This document shows, piece by piece, positions 54,170 through 64,000 of a stretch of DNA of 64,000 nucleotides. The notes under the pieces are model-generated. The model did not search any database, was not told the origin of the DNA, and was given only the letters and a program-made list of their open reading frames with translations. The first letter of the stretch is position 1, and each line of letters begins with the position of its first letter. Made by a program: the position numbers and the translations under genes. The stretch is taken from contig OY757011.1 of NCBI GenBank assembly GCA_963580285.1, positions 201,703,644 through 201,767,643 on the forward strand, written 5' to 3'. This stretch comes from Lucinisca nassula (Eukaryota; Mollusca; Bivalvia; Lucinida; Lucinidae).

Positions 54170-55655
54170 TGCCATAGCAAACAAACTCAAGAGCCAAATT
54201 TCAAAGATTCGGTACTAAGTTATTTAGACAAATTGTGGGTATTCCGATGGGTACGAATTGCGCACCTCTTGTGGCTGATCTGTTCTTGTATTGTTATGAA
54301 AGAGACTTCATGCTGTCGCTTTCCATTGATAACCATTCTGCAATTATTGAAGCTTTTAGCTCCACTTCTAGTTATTTAGATGATTTATTAAATATTGATA
54401 ATACCTTTTTCGATGGTTTGATCAGTCAGATTTACCCCCCAGAACTTCAGTTAAATAAAGCAAATTCTTCTGATACCGAGGCCCCGTTTTTGGATTAACA
54501 TCTATCTATTGTAGATGGGTTTGTTTCGTGCAAAAGTTATGATAAACGCGATGACTTTGATTTTGAGATTGTAAATTTTCCTTTTTTGGATGGTGATTTC
54601 CTCGTGCGCCATCCTATGGCGTTTATATTTAGCAGTTTATTCGATTTTCTAGAGTGTGTAGTCATGTGACTGACTTCAACACTCGTAATAAATTATTAAC
54701 GGCTAAACTTCTTAATAAGGGTTATCGGTACCATAAACTACGCAAAGCCTATTCAAAATTTTATAGACGCCATTCTGATTTAATTTCAAAATTCAATATT
54801 GGACTTAAATCTCTTTTGCAAAAAGGTCTATCGGAACCCGAATTTTATGGTGACTTAGTATATAAATTCAGAAAAATATATAACCGCAATGACTTCAGCA
54901 CCCAATTTCGTAAAATCATTCTTCGATATAAAAAGATTGGGTACAACATGGATGTTATACGACAGACTGCATGCAAGGTAGTTAACCCAATCACGGTTGG
55001 CAACTTTGCTTCCCTCTTTAATTGCACGCCGGTGGGTCAGGCCTCAGATTCTATGACGGTTCCAACGTAAAGACTTATTGAGAATTAGAGAGATATAATT
55101 CAAGGTAATGTTGGTTGGTGCCTGATGCTCTGTCTCTGGTCGGGCCCATCGGAGTCTAACTGTTGGTTTTCTTTTGCTCTAGCATTTCATTGGTTTCTTT
55201 CTGTCGAATCCTCACCGTTGTCTCACCTCTGTGGTTCTTTGATTATTTGTGTTCACGGAGATGTTGCACTGATGAGTAAGGAGGCCTTCATGAGGACTGA
55301 ACAAATTATTTGTCTAAATCGCGACAGAAGTAAGGGCGAGGATTGTGGCCACGTAAAATCGATTTAAGCCCCCCAGTGGAAATCTTTCCACTGACCGTTC
55401 CAAGGCGGTTCTTCTGTGGCGGTTTATTTATGTTGTTGTTTGTTGCTTGCTGTGTGTATCACTTGTGACTTTTTATTTTGGATGGCCATATGGCCATTTT
55501 GTGGGAAAGTAACTGTCCTAATGGCCTTTCTTTGTTTAGGTTTCGATTATGGTCTGGTCGCTTAATGTTTGTGTTTCTTTCTCTTTGGTGTCTTTGATGG
55601 GTGGAGTAAGTTAATTGTATCGATTTCTGATCTTTGTTTTACTCTACTTTTCATA
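54170..55655 (+). pseudogene. Penelope-like RT element, copy 1
   Basis: 54207-54498: RFGTKLFRQIVGIPMGTNCA then PLVADLFLYCYERDF and SYLDDLLNIDNTFF, i.e. RT motif B and the catalytic YLDD box, then PFLD followed by a stop. Further frames: SYDKRDDFDFEIVNFPFLDG and, at 54654-55070, DFNTRNKLLTAKLLNKGYRY with a C-terminus ending TVPT. Order and spacing (FLD..LS, then a DF..R..L...L..GY block) resemble Penelope-like RTs. 5'-truncated, with a stop and a frameshift. From 55076 a 580-bp 3' tail shared with other copies. No GIY-YIG endonuclease is visible. Confidence 0.7.
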
Positions 55656-55929
55656 AACCAGAGCTCCGGTGGGCACTGCCCAATGGCAGCCATGTATTTT
55701 AACATGATATGATTTTAATCTACCACTAATAAAGTCTCCCAAACAAACCCCTTACCCAAATGAGCACACATGCGGACCATGTATCGTTAATGTTAGGTGT
55801 TTTTTTTTAAAGTAGATGTGGGTGGGACATGTACCCAATGGAGCCCTGGTTGGTGTCACTAAATGCGTCTTATCAAAAGAAACAGAGACATATATGGTTT
55901 AGCGGTGCGGATATGTATGGTTCCTGAGA

Positions 55930-57290
55930 TGTAAGGTCTTTTAAGCATGGCGGATCCTCATTATCTTATAAAAGAAAAACTTAATGATTTAAGTGAATGG
56001 ACATTTCAAAGGGAAGACTCCCTCTATCTTGCATGTAATGTAAGAAATGCCTTTTTCACTTCTGAAGAGAATAAAAAATATACTTTATGGTCATGTCAGA
56101 AATTGTGTGAAGCTCTCACCTCTCTACTTGACAATATTTACATAAGATTTGGTACTAAGTTATTTAGACAAGTTGTGGGTGATCTGTTTTTGTTTTGTTA
56201 CATGATGTCCTTTACTGCTGAAACCAATCTGAAATCATTGAAGCTTTTAGCTCGACTTCTAGATATTTTGATGATTTATTCAATATTGATCAGTCAAATT
56301 ACCCCCCCCCCCACTCCCCCGAAATTCAGTTGAAAACAAATTCTTCAAATTCTTCTGATACCGAGGCCCCGTTTTTGGATTTACATCTATCTATTGTAAA
56401 TGGGTTTGCAAAATTTATGACAAACGCCATTATTTTGATTTTTAGATTGTAAATTTTCCTTTTTTGGATGGTTATGTTCCTCGTGCGCCATCCTATGGAG
56501 TTTATATTTCGCAATTAAGTCGATTTGCTAGGGTGTGTAGCCATGTAACTGACTTCAACACTCGTAATAAATTGTTAACGGCTAAACTTCTCAATCGGGG
56601 TTATCGGTACCATAAACTACGCAAAGCCTTTTCACAATTTTATAGAGGTCATTCTGATTTAATTTCAAAATTCAATACTGGACTTAAATCTCTTCTGCAA
56701 CAATGTCTATCGGAGCCCAAATTTTATGGTGACTTAGTATATAAATTCAGAAAAAATATATATAACCGCAATGACTTCAGCACCCAATTTCGTAAACTCA
56801 TTCTTCGATATAAAAAGATTTGGTACAACATAAATGGTATACGACAGACTGCATGCATGGTAGTTAACCCAATCACGTTTGACCACTTTGCTTCCCTCTT
56901 TAATTTCACGCCGGTGGGTGAGGCCTCAGTTCCTATGACGGTTCCAGCGTAAAGGCTTATGTTGGTTGGTACCAGATTCTCTGTCTCTGGTCGGGCCCAT
57001 TGGAGTCTAACTGTTGGTTTTATTTTGCTCCAGCATTTCAGTGGTTTCTTGCTGTCGAGTCCTCACCGTTGTTTCATCTCTGTGGTTGTTTGATTTTTGT
57101 GTTCACGGAGATGTTGCACTGATGAGTTCGTAGGCATTCATGCGGACTGAACAAAATATTTATCTTAATCGCGACGGAAGTAAGGGCGAGGCTTGTGGTC
57201 ACGGAAAATCGATTTAAACCCACCAGTGGAATTCGTTTCCAAGGCGGTTCTTCTGTCGCGGTTTATTTTTGTTTAGACTGCTACACAGAC
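55930..57290 (+). pseudogene. Penelope-like RT element, copy 2
   Basis: 55947-56333 gives DSLYLACNVRNAFFTSEENK and NIYIRFGTKLFRQVVG joined directly to DLFLFCY: the 12 residues of motif B present in copy 1 (IPMGTNCAPLVA) are cleanly missing. Frameshifts follow, then 56464-56952 is a long intact frame (DGYVPRAPSYGVYISQLSRF … TVPA). The 3' tail runs to about 57290. Extends further 5' than copy 1. Confidence 0.72.
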
Positions 57291-57394
57291 CATCTATTAA
57301 TGAACAGAGGATAACGACAACGGCCTGATAACTGTGTCTCCCAAATGCTTTCAAAATCCAAGCGCTTGCAATGTGTTTATGAAGTTCTTCAGAC

Positions 57395-57790
57395 AATCGA
57401 TTTATGCCCAGCGCTTCACTGCCAGTCGAATGAATTGTCGTTTCCTATTGACAAAACAACAAAGACCCTGACCAGCCTGTTTATATACAGGCTGGTTTTT
57501 GCCTCTACTTTTCGCATTTTCTGGAACGCTAGGCAAATGGGGTTAGTCATTTCCAGAAACTTTACGGGATTAATAACCTGAAAATATTAGATCATTTCAT
57601 TGGGACTTTTCAAAACAAACAAACAAATGGTTTGCAAGGGTTAATGCAACTTCCTTACGACCGCTAAAACACTGAGTATATGTACTCGTTAAAACTGCCT
57701 CGCCGAGGCGGTTCTAACAAGTACTCATATTAACTAAATCTATGTTTGGTCTGAAAAGAAGGAATATTTTAGCAACAGTAACCAAAAAAT
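57395..57790 (+). mobile_element. Family E element
   Basis: Forward homologue of 37960-38405. Carries the shared core as GTACTCGTTAAAACTGCCTC-GCC-GAGGCGGTTCTAACAAGTAC. Also a perfect hairpin ACCAGCCTG-TTTATATA-CAGGCTGGT at 57469-57494. Confidence 0.65.
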
Positions 57791-58092
57791 AAAAACAATT
57801 ATGTTCCGACAGCTTGATGAGAACAAAGTTTTTAAAACTGAATATCACCTAAAAGTTTAAGTGCCATATTTTAAATCTGTTTACAGGCAGTGAAATGAAA
57901 TCAAATAAAAATTTAGAATTAACCTTGGAAATTGTTATTCCACATTTTGCTCTCAAAAAACAATTTCTTTATACTTGTAATTTATAATGTTAAGACAAAA
58001 AGAGAGAGGACGCCCTTGCGTAATTGCAATACACAACAGGACGTCTTAGTACGAAGGCTCAGTTATAAAGTGGCTGGAGTGTACATGTATAT
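57791..58092. other. Unassigned region
   Basis: Nothing recognised. Confidence 0.35.
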
Positions 58093-58288
58093 TTAACCCT
58101 TAACCTGATGAACACGACAGACGCTACTTTTACAAACAGTGTAGATCCAGATCAGATGACTTTTGAAGAAGTAGTCTGATCTGGTCCTACATTGTCATGC
58201 AGTTTATGAATATGTTTAGAAATTCGAATGCTTGAGAGTCAGCAATTGGTGTGACTAAATTAATTTATTCAGCAGGATAAGGGTTTCT
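58093..58288 (+). mobile_element. TTAA-type MITE (family D)
   Basis: TTAACCCTTAACCTGATGAA at the left, TTCAGCAGGATAAGGGTTT at the right; core GTGTAGATCCAGATCAGATG. Confidence 0.75.
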
Positions 58289-58624
58289 GGTTTTTTTCTC
58301 CTTCTTTTTGTTTTTCTTTCCGCCATTTTTTTCCCAGACAAGTTCTCAGTAGCCACTTGATGGATTGTTCTGAAATTTTTGGATAAGATTGATATGTACA
58401 GGAAGGTTTCGAAATTTAAAACGGCGGATCCAAAAAAAATTAAAACGGTGGATCCAAAAGGTCCCCTGAGGCAGACAAAAATCCGCCCAAGTCTTTTACG
58501 GACGAGTTCTCAGTATCCTTCAAGTCGAGCAATTAAGTGAGAAACATTTCTTTTATATATATATTTCTGTCAGACTTTAATTGGAATTAATACATCACGT
58601 TGAAAAAAAAAAAAAACAAAAAAA

Positions 58625-58798
58625 AAAAACAAAACGAAACCCCACTTTATATAGAGAAAACGGGTTAACTTACGCGGGTATACATTATTTTCTTATTTCT
58701 GCTCGAAGACATAGGTTGTCGGTACTCGTTAGAACCGCCTCATTAGAACCGCCAAAATGAGGTGGCTCTAACGATAACCCACAACCTACAGTGGCGAT
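58625..58798 (+). mobile_element. MITE family B copy, truncated
   Basis: AAACCCCACTTTATATAGAG … CGTTAGAACCGCC (arm start duplicated) … GATAACCCACAACCTA. Outer ends missing; preceded by A-rich runs. Confidence 0.75.
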
Positions 58799-59060
58799 AA
58801 CGTTCGACCTTCCCGTTTTTGCGTTTAGGGTCCGTTTTGAAACCGTTGCACAACGTTTGCGTTTAGACAACGGTTCGAGCGTTTCATATCGTTTTGACCA
58901 ATCAAAAGTCAAGGCGAATCGTTTCAGACAAACGGTAAATTTGCGCATGCGCTCTGAAAAGATCAAAACGCTATTGAAAACGCTTTCCCGTTTTGGCCAA
59001 TAGTATGACCGTTTGAAACCGTTTTATGACTGAGCCAATCGAATTTATGCATTTAGCGCG
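58799..59060. repeat. CGTTT-rich low-copy repeat
   Basis: Words GAAACCGTT, AACGTTTGCG, CAAACGG and GCGCATGCGC recur in both orientations, with GACCAATCAAAAGTC and GGCCAATAG boxes. Could be a decayed TIR element or CCAAT-rich regulatory DNA; not identified. Confidence 0.35.
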
Positions 59061-59454
59061 CATGCGCAATCGCTTTTGTTTACTTAAATACATGTGCATG
59101 TTTATTTACGATTATCTTCAACAGCTTAACATATATATTCACTACAATCGCGTCATTTAAAATTAAAGTTATATTTGAGCAAAAAATGAATATTCTGTAA
59201 GTGCATGTATGCCATTGCTTAAGAAATGACATGATTATTGACTTTAAATACGGAGTACAAAGAACAATCTTAACTAAACTATACATATATAAAGAACAAT
59301 CGAGAATGACATGGATAATACCTCAGCTTAATGCATGATAAATTTTCAGACAATACGTTCATCCTAAAAATCTTTATGGATTTTTTTTTCTATAAACAAA
59401 AGAACCTAAAAAAAAAGAAAGAAAGAACAACAAACAAATAAGTGTATCGAAGAT

Positions 59455-59684
59455 TTAACCCATATATGCCTAGCGGCCCTTTTGTGTGACATTGGCAAAT
59501 AGTGCAGACCCAGATCAGACGCCAAAAACGCGACTTCTGACCTGGTTCTACACTGTTTGCTGAAAGTGCAAACATTGTTGCAAAATGTGTCGCTAATAAA
59601 ACAAACCTGGCAGCCAAATAATTGGAAATGGACCAATCCAAACTTACTAAGTGGGAGATTCCATCTTTGTCCAATACGGGTTAA
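59455..59684 (+). mobile_element. TTAA-type MITE (family D)
   Basis: TTAACCCATATATGCC at the left, TCCAATACGGGTTAA at the right; core GTGCAGACCCAGATCAGACG … TGACCTGGTTCTACACTG. Confidence 0.8.
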
Positions 59685-59994
59685 GAAAATGCATTAGCTG
59701 AGAAATGTTATTTGTTTGTTTAAATGTTAAGGAAATATTTGTGCCACACTGAGGCCAAAATTATTAGAATCCCTGTATATTCTGGCAATTACAGATGACC
59801 GTATTTCCCAAGACATTAGGGTCATATAATAGTATTGGCGAGATTTGTCACTGACCACACTTCACTTACGTTGCCATGCAACGCCAGGTAATGTGTTTAC
59901 ACGCGTGTGTAATATCTGCTTTCCGGAAACTGTTATACATTAGTCGATATTTGTTATATGTTAATTCAGAATTTCTAAATTATTCATCATCAAC
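59685..59994. other. Unassigned region
   Basis: Nothing recognised. Confidence 0.35.
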
Positions 59995-60515
59995 TCAACA
60001 AAAAGTCCGTTAAATAAACACTCCAACATGTCCAACTACATCCACCATTATCTCAAGAGTATTGAATGTCGGTTTTTGTTTGAACCGATTTGTTGAAGCG
60101 GTTTTAACAAGCACCCTACAGGTCATGCATAAAGATAACAAGTTCGTGGCCCCTCTAATCCCCACAGTATATAGAGCACATTGGGTTTACGAGGTATTCC
60201 TTTTTTTCCTTATTTTTCCTCCAAAACATAGATTACGGTTACTCCTTAAAACTATCTGGACAGGGCGGTTCTAATGAGCATTTTTTTTTTAGAAAATGGG
60301 ATTTACGGGGAATTCATTATTTTTTTTTAATATTTTTGTTCTAAAACATAGATTGCGGATACTCGTTAAAACCGTATTACCAAGGTGGTTCTAATGAGCA
60401 GTCATAAATCTATAAATATGACAGAATTCAAGAAAAAAAAAAAAAAAAAAAACATTTTCATCTGAGAAACGTTAGTTTTAGAGACATTTAGCGCACGGGA
60501 GCGTAATCATAATGG
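59995..60515 (+). mobile_element. Old nested MITE family B copies
   Basis: CAACAAAAAGTCCGTTAAATAAACACTCC-type left end, three decayed cores (GGTTTTAACAAGCACCC; GGCGGTTCTAATGAGCA; ACTCGTTAAAACCG), right end GCGCACGGGAGCGTAATC. Confidence 0.65.
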
Positions 60516-60659
60516 TTTGATGCAGATATAAGCGCGAATGATAATTATTTTTTTTATTATTTTTATTTTTCGTCTGAATATTATGGAAGAATGCAGCTTG
60601 TCTCGTGCCTCTATTTTCCTAAAGCGAATTATGAAATAGAACGCGTTAATCAGTATTTG

Positions 60660-61060
60660 TTAATTAATACCCCTGCAACCCAACTTTTTTGAAAAACAAT
60701 GTACACGGCGGTTAAAACGAGCTTTGTTGAATCTATGTTCCGAGCATAAAATTGATCAGTTTTCACTCGAAACTAAGAATAACTATTTTGGAGATTTCAT
60801 CTTTAACGGTACTTTACGCCGGAAAACACGCCGATTCAAATATATTGAAAGTTTTGTCAACAAAAATTGAAAATTTTCTGACAAAATATCCGATATCTTG
60901 CATTTTTCTGCTCTAAACATGGATTGCTGATCTTCACCGAACGTGAACCTAAACATAGATTGCTGGTCCTCGTTAGAACCGCTTCGAGCAGAAATAGGAT
61001 ACCCAAATTTTGCGCTTAAGGAAGGTTTACGTGAGTGTTTGTTGCATGAAGTAATATAAC
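60660..61060. mobile_element. Decayed MITE A/B fragments
   Basis: GGAAAACACGCCGATTCAAA is an A-type reverse end at about 60820; TAAACATAGATTGCTG and CTCGTTAGAACCGCTTC remain of the core. Confidence 0.55.
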
Positions 61061-61132
61061 AGACTAAAATATCCCTTATGACCATGCTCATGACATACAT
61101 GAGAAGATAAAAAGGAAAGAAACATAACCATC

Positions 61133-61210
61133 AGGTTAACAAGTCCGTGAAATGAAGATCCCCACTAGACCCCACTTTATCAAGAAAAAAACTGGGGTTG
61201 ATGGGGGAAT

Positions 61211-61253
<43 letters not shown>
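61133..61253 (+). mobile_element. MITE family B left end plus (ATT)n
   Basis: CATCAGGTTAACAAGTCCGTG … AAACTGGGGTTGATGGGGG, then an ATT trinucleotide run at 61211-61253 replaces the rest. Confidence 0.75.
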
Positions 61254-61254
<1 letters not shown>

Positions 61255-61344
61255 GTCTGCTGACATGCCGGCATACCTTTTCCAAAATCTTAGCAACCAC
61301 AGAAGTCACAAACCTGTATCGTAGGTGACCTAGCGTCCATACGA

Positions 61345-61625
61345 CGTCTAGTCCAGCCCCGCCCATTGGGGCTTGAAGAAATAGATGGCTGCATGATGCT
61401 TCCACGCAGAGCTGAAACCAACCGCACGTGAGTACTAAGCGTGCCCAGGAAAAGTGGTGCGAGTTGGACCGTCCATGCATATAAACCATATTGGATTTAT
61501 TAGGCGACAGGGCTTGAGATGTCATATCAATGTCGGGTATAAGTCCCACAATATCGGAACAACGTCTCCAAAATGACCTACACAGTGTTGACGGGGGCGT
61601 AAAACCCCAAATCAAACAAACAAAT
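61345..61625 (+). mobile_element. SINE-2-like repeat
   Basis: CCCGCCCATTGGGGCTTGAA to GTAAAACCCCAAATCAAAC. A 172-codon minus-strand open frame across it (61250-61768) is non-coding in appearance. Confidence 0.8.
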
Positions 61626-61866
61626 AAACGACGTCTAGTCGGCGTCGCATGGGCGTCGATGCAACATCTTGTTTTGACGCTCGTGCGACGTTTACTTGCT
61701 GGGATTTGGTAGCTTCTAACAGGTATGTCGCCTACATGTAGCCTGAGAACTTGTATTGTGTAAGACAATGCCTCATCCAGTTATTCACTTTTATGCTATT
61801 CTTCACTTATTTGTCTGTCTATATATGTTTTATCATGATGAGCTGCATAAGCATAAGCGAAGAAAA

Positions 61867-61867
<1 letters not shown>

Positions 61868-61911
<44 letters not shown>
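61868..61911. repeat. (GATT)n microsatellite
   Basis: About eleven GATT units. Confidence 0.95.
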
Positions 61912-61913
<2 letters not shown>

Positions 61914-61944
61914 ATCTTTCTTATTTCTGTTCAAAGACGACGGT

Positions 61945-62255
61945 ACGGTCCCGCCCATCGGGGCTTGAAGAAATATATGGGCTGCATGATGCTTCCACGA
62001 GGATCTGAATCCGACCCACACACGAGTACTGGTAAACTGCTTAGAGGATCTAAGCCTGGCCAGGCAAAGCGGTGTGAGTGTCGGACCGTCCATACTTATA
62101 AACCCTATTGGTTTCATTGGGCGGCAGGGCTTGAGATGTCATTTCATCTCAATGTCGGGTAAAAGTCCCACAAAATTGGGAGCAACGTCTTCAAAATGAC
62201 CTTTACAGTGTTGATGGGGACGTTAAACCTCAAATCAAACAAACAAATCAAAGAC
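61945..62255 (+). mobile_element. SINE-2-like repeat, near consensus
   Basis: CCGCCCATCGGGGCTTGAAG … GAGTACTGGTAAACTGC … GGTTTCATTGGGCGGCAGGG … GGACGTTAAACCTCAAATC. Longest clear copy in the window. Confidence 0.85.
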
Positions 62256-62525
62256 GTCGGTCGTGGGTGCACATTGGCACCGCCTCAATGAACCAGTTCG
62301 GACGAGCACCATCAGCATATCGTTTGAGTATTGATCGATTGATTGTTTTCTTATTTCTGTTCAAAGACATCGGTCGTGGGTACTCATTAGCACCGCCTCA
62401 ATGAACCGGTTCGAACGAGCACCATCAGCCTATCTTTTGAATATGCATAAGAATAGTACCACAGATGTTCATCAGTAAACATGCTAAAAATGCCCTATGT
62501 CACACAGATGTTTGATCGTAATGAA
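62256..62525 (+). mobile_element. Two decayed MITE-B-like cores
   Basis: GTCGTGGGTGCACATTGGCA and GTCGTGGGTACTCATTAGCA, each followed by CGCCTCAATGAACC and CGAGCACCATCAGC; ends GTTTGATCGTAATG at 62522. Confidence 0.65.
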
Positions 62526-62689
62526 AGATGAAGACAAATGATTTTATTTGCTTCTGATGCAACTGCCGGGTGATAAAGTAACAAGTGCGTTTTATGGAAA
62601 TAACAAAACTCTTTATATAAACAATTTTCTGGGTTAACATTATATACATTGCTGTAATATTTCTCCTCAAAAGCGTGGATTGTGGGTAC

Positions 62690-62750
62690 TCGTTAGATCC
62701 GCCTCCATTGAATGGTTGTAACGAGCACAGACATTATATGTTTGGTCCCA
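62690..62750. mobile_element. Palindrome-core relic
   Basis: GTGGGTACTCGTTAGATCCG … GTAACGAGCACAGAC. Confidence 0.55.
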
Positions 62751-63039
62751 TTACTGTAATATATGCGAGTATTATCGATTTCATGCTCAGCATAGTTGAG
62801 CATGAAACATTTTTATTACTTAGGGGCCAGAATATATGAAAGAAGCAATTTCATCCCACGAGTGTGTTTGGTAAGTGTATCCAAATTAGCAATAAATAAA
62901 ATAATACCACAGAAAAAGTAAACGCTCAGTTTTTCGAAATAGAAGAAAGAATCAAGGTAACGACGTTGGTTTGTTATACTGTGACGCGGCAAAGTACGTA
63001 GTTCGACTCTTCATTCTGTGTACATGTCAATTCGCTCTA

Positions 63040-63325
63040 TGCTTGAAGAAATATATGGGCTGCATGGTGCTTCCACGCAGAGCTGAATCCAGCCCGCATA
63101 CTACTACTGGTAAACCGCATGGAGGATCTAAGCCTGTCCAGGAACCGCAGTGCGAGGCGGACCGTCCGCGCTAATAAACCCTATTAGTTTCATTTGGCGA
63201 CAGGGCTTGAGATGCCATTTCATCTCATTGTCGGGTAAAAGTCCCACAAAATTGGAAGCAACGTCTCCAAAATGACATTTACAGTGTTGCCGGGGACGTT
63301 AAACCTCAACAAACAAACAATGCAC
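63040..63325 (+). mobile_element. SINE-2-like repeat
   Basis: GCTTGAAGAAATATATGGGC … GGTAAACCGCATGGAGG … GGGGACGTTAAACCTCAAC. Confidence 0.8.
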
Positions 63326-63514
63326 ATCTTACGTAATCCGGTTGTCAAAGTGACTATCCTAGTCCAAGCTGTTAAGCTATTTTCGATTTTTGCCCGCAAT
63401 CAACCTTTTGGAAAATATAACGCTGCAGGGCATGCGCTGGACATACGCTACATAACGTATGGCATTCCCGGATTTTGTTTTCTGTCGGATTCAGTTATAA
63501 TATTTTTTTTTTTT

Positions 63515-63724
63515 TTTTTTTGGTTTGGTTTTACGGCCCTTTCAAGATTATTTCACTCATAATCAGAGGTGGGCGAAAACCGGAGTACCCGGAGAAAAAC
63601 CACCTGACCTTCCGTTGCAGAACTTGGCGTCCCACACGTGGCCCGAGCGAGGCTCGAACCTACGGCGGTGAGAGACCTAATGACTAAGAGTCTGCGCTCT
63701 TATCCACTAGGCCACGGAGGCCCT
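63515..63724 (-). mobile_element. tRNA-derived SINE-3
   Basis: Minus strand begins GCCTCCGTGGCCTAGTGGAT (A box) and has GTAGGTTCGAGCCTCGC (B box). Body GGGTACTCCGGTTTTCGCCC and GAGTGAAATAATCTTGAAAG, ending in a poly-A tail (poly-T at 63502-63520 on plus). Confidence 0.8.
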
Positions 63725-63725
63725 T

Positions 63726-63756
<31 letters not shown>

Positions 63757-63768
63757 TAATAATAATGA
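63726..63768. repeat. (ATA)n microsatellite
   Basis: Trinucleotide run directly at the 5' edge of SINE-3. Confidence 0.9.
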
Positions 63769-63899
63769 CACTCATCATCATCCAACGCTGGTGTGGATGT
63801 ACATGTATATGGAAATAGTGTAGTCCATAATTGGGTGAAATAGTGACAAGTGAAGATAATAAAAAAAAAAAACATGTAAGGAAATAACACACACACACG

Positions 63900-64000
63900 G
63901 TCGCGCACTTTATATTGTAAATTGGAATTTACAGAAATATACATTATTTTTTCATTTTTCTGCCCATAAACGTAGTTTGTGGCCACTCGTTAGATTTGTC
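63900..64000 (+). mobile_element. MITE-like copy cut by window end
   Basis: CGCACTTTATATTGTAAATT, ATATACATTATTTTTTCATT, GTGGCCACTCGTTAGA: left half of a decayed copy running off the window. Confidence 0.55.

Noticed and set aside
57469..57500. Hairpin followed by T run as a bacterial-type terminator
   Set aside because: The context is eukaryotic repeat DNA; it is part of family E and has no adjacent bacterial gene.
61250..61768. 172-codon minus-strand open frame
   Set aside because: Runs through a SINE-2 copy and simple sequence; no conserved motif.

Overview
This is repeat-dominated animal DNA. The repeat content (tRNA-derived SINEs with TSDs, Penelope-like RT pseudogenes, a hammerhead retrozyme, and a tandem repeat headed by an AGCTCACC-type hairpin) fits a marine bivalve mollusc; the species cannot be named from the sequence. 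Almost nothing is conventional host coding DNA. The one convincing host exon is a 98-bp trypsin-like (S1) serine protease exon on the minus strand at 18578-18675. A zinc-dehydrogenase-like exon at about 13129-13330 is possible but weak.

Layout. 1-9 kb: remnants, SINE copies, a composite tandem repeat in two pieces (3434-5530 and 6111-6780), a TIR element carrying a Helitron-type Rep fragment, and a LINE RT relic. 8-20 kb: a dense cluster of palindrome-cored MITEs (families A, B and C) and a hammerhead-ribozyme retrozyme at 11269-11734. 20910-31489: one intact-looking LTR retrotransposon on the minus strand, with 2549-bp LTRs, a 5-bp TSD, PBS and PPT. Its pol order is protease, integrase, RT, RNase H, i.e. 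integrase before RT as in Gmr1-type Ty3/gypsy elements. 31.5-36.5 kb: mostly unassigned, with one clean SINE insertion. 36.5-52 kb: more MITEs, nested SINE and LINE insertions, a decayed mariner, a 169-bp palindrome. 50.6-57.3 kb: three 5'-truncated copies of a Penelope-like RT element and a LINE relic. 57-64 kb: older MITE and SINE copies.

How the parts may relate (inference): the LTR element carries its own machinery. The Penelope-like RT copies are relics of the class known to carry hammerhead ribozymes, so intact relatives elsewhere in the genome are candidates for mobilising the retrozyme. The MITEs have no transposase here; about 40 copies or fragments share one palindromic core (GTACTCGTTAGAACCGCCTC and its reverse complement) placed between quite different flanks. 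Family letters A to E and SINE numbers are labels used only in this annotation. MITE orientation: for A, plus means the GACCCC arm comes first; for B, plus means the ACAAGTCCGTG arm comes first.
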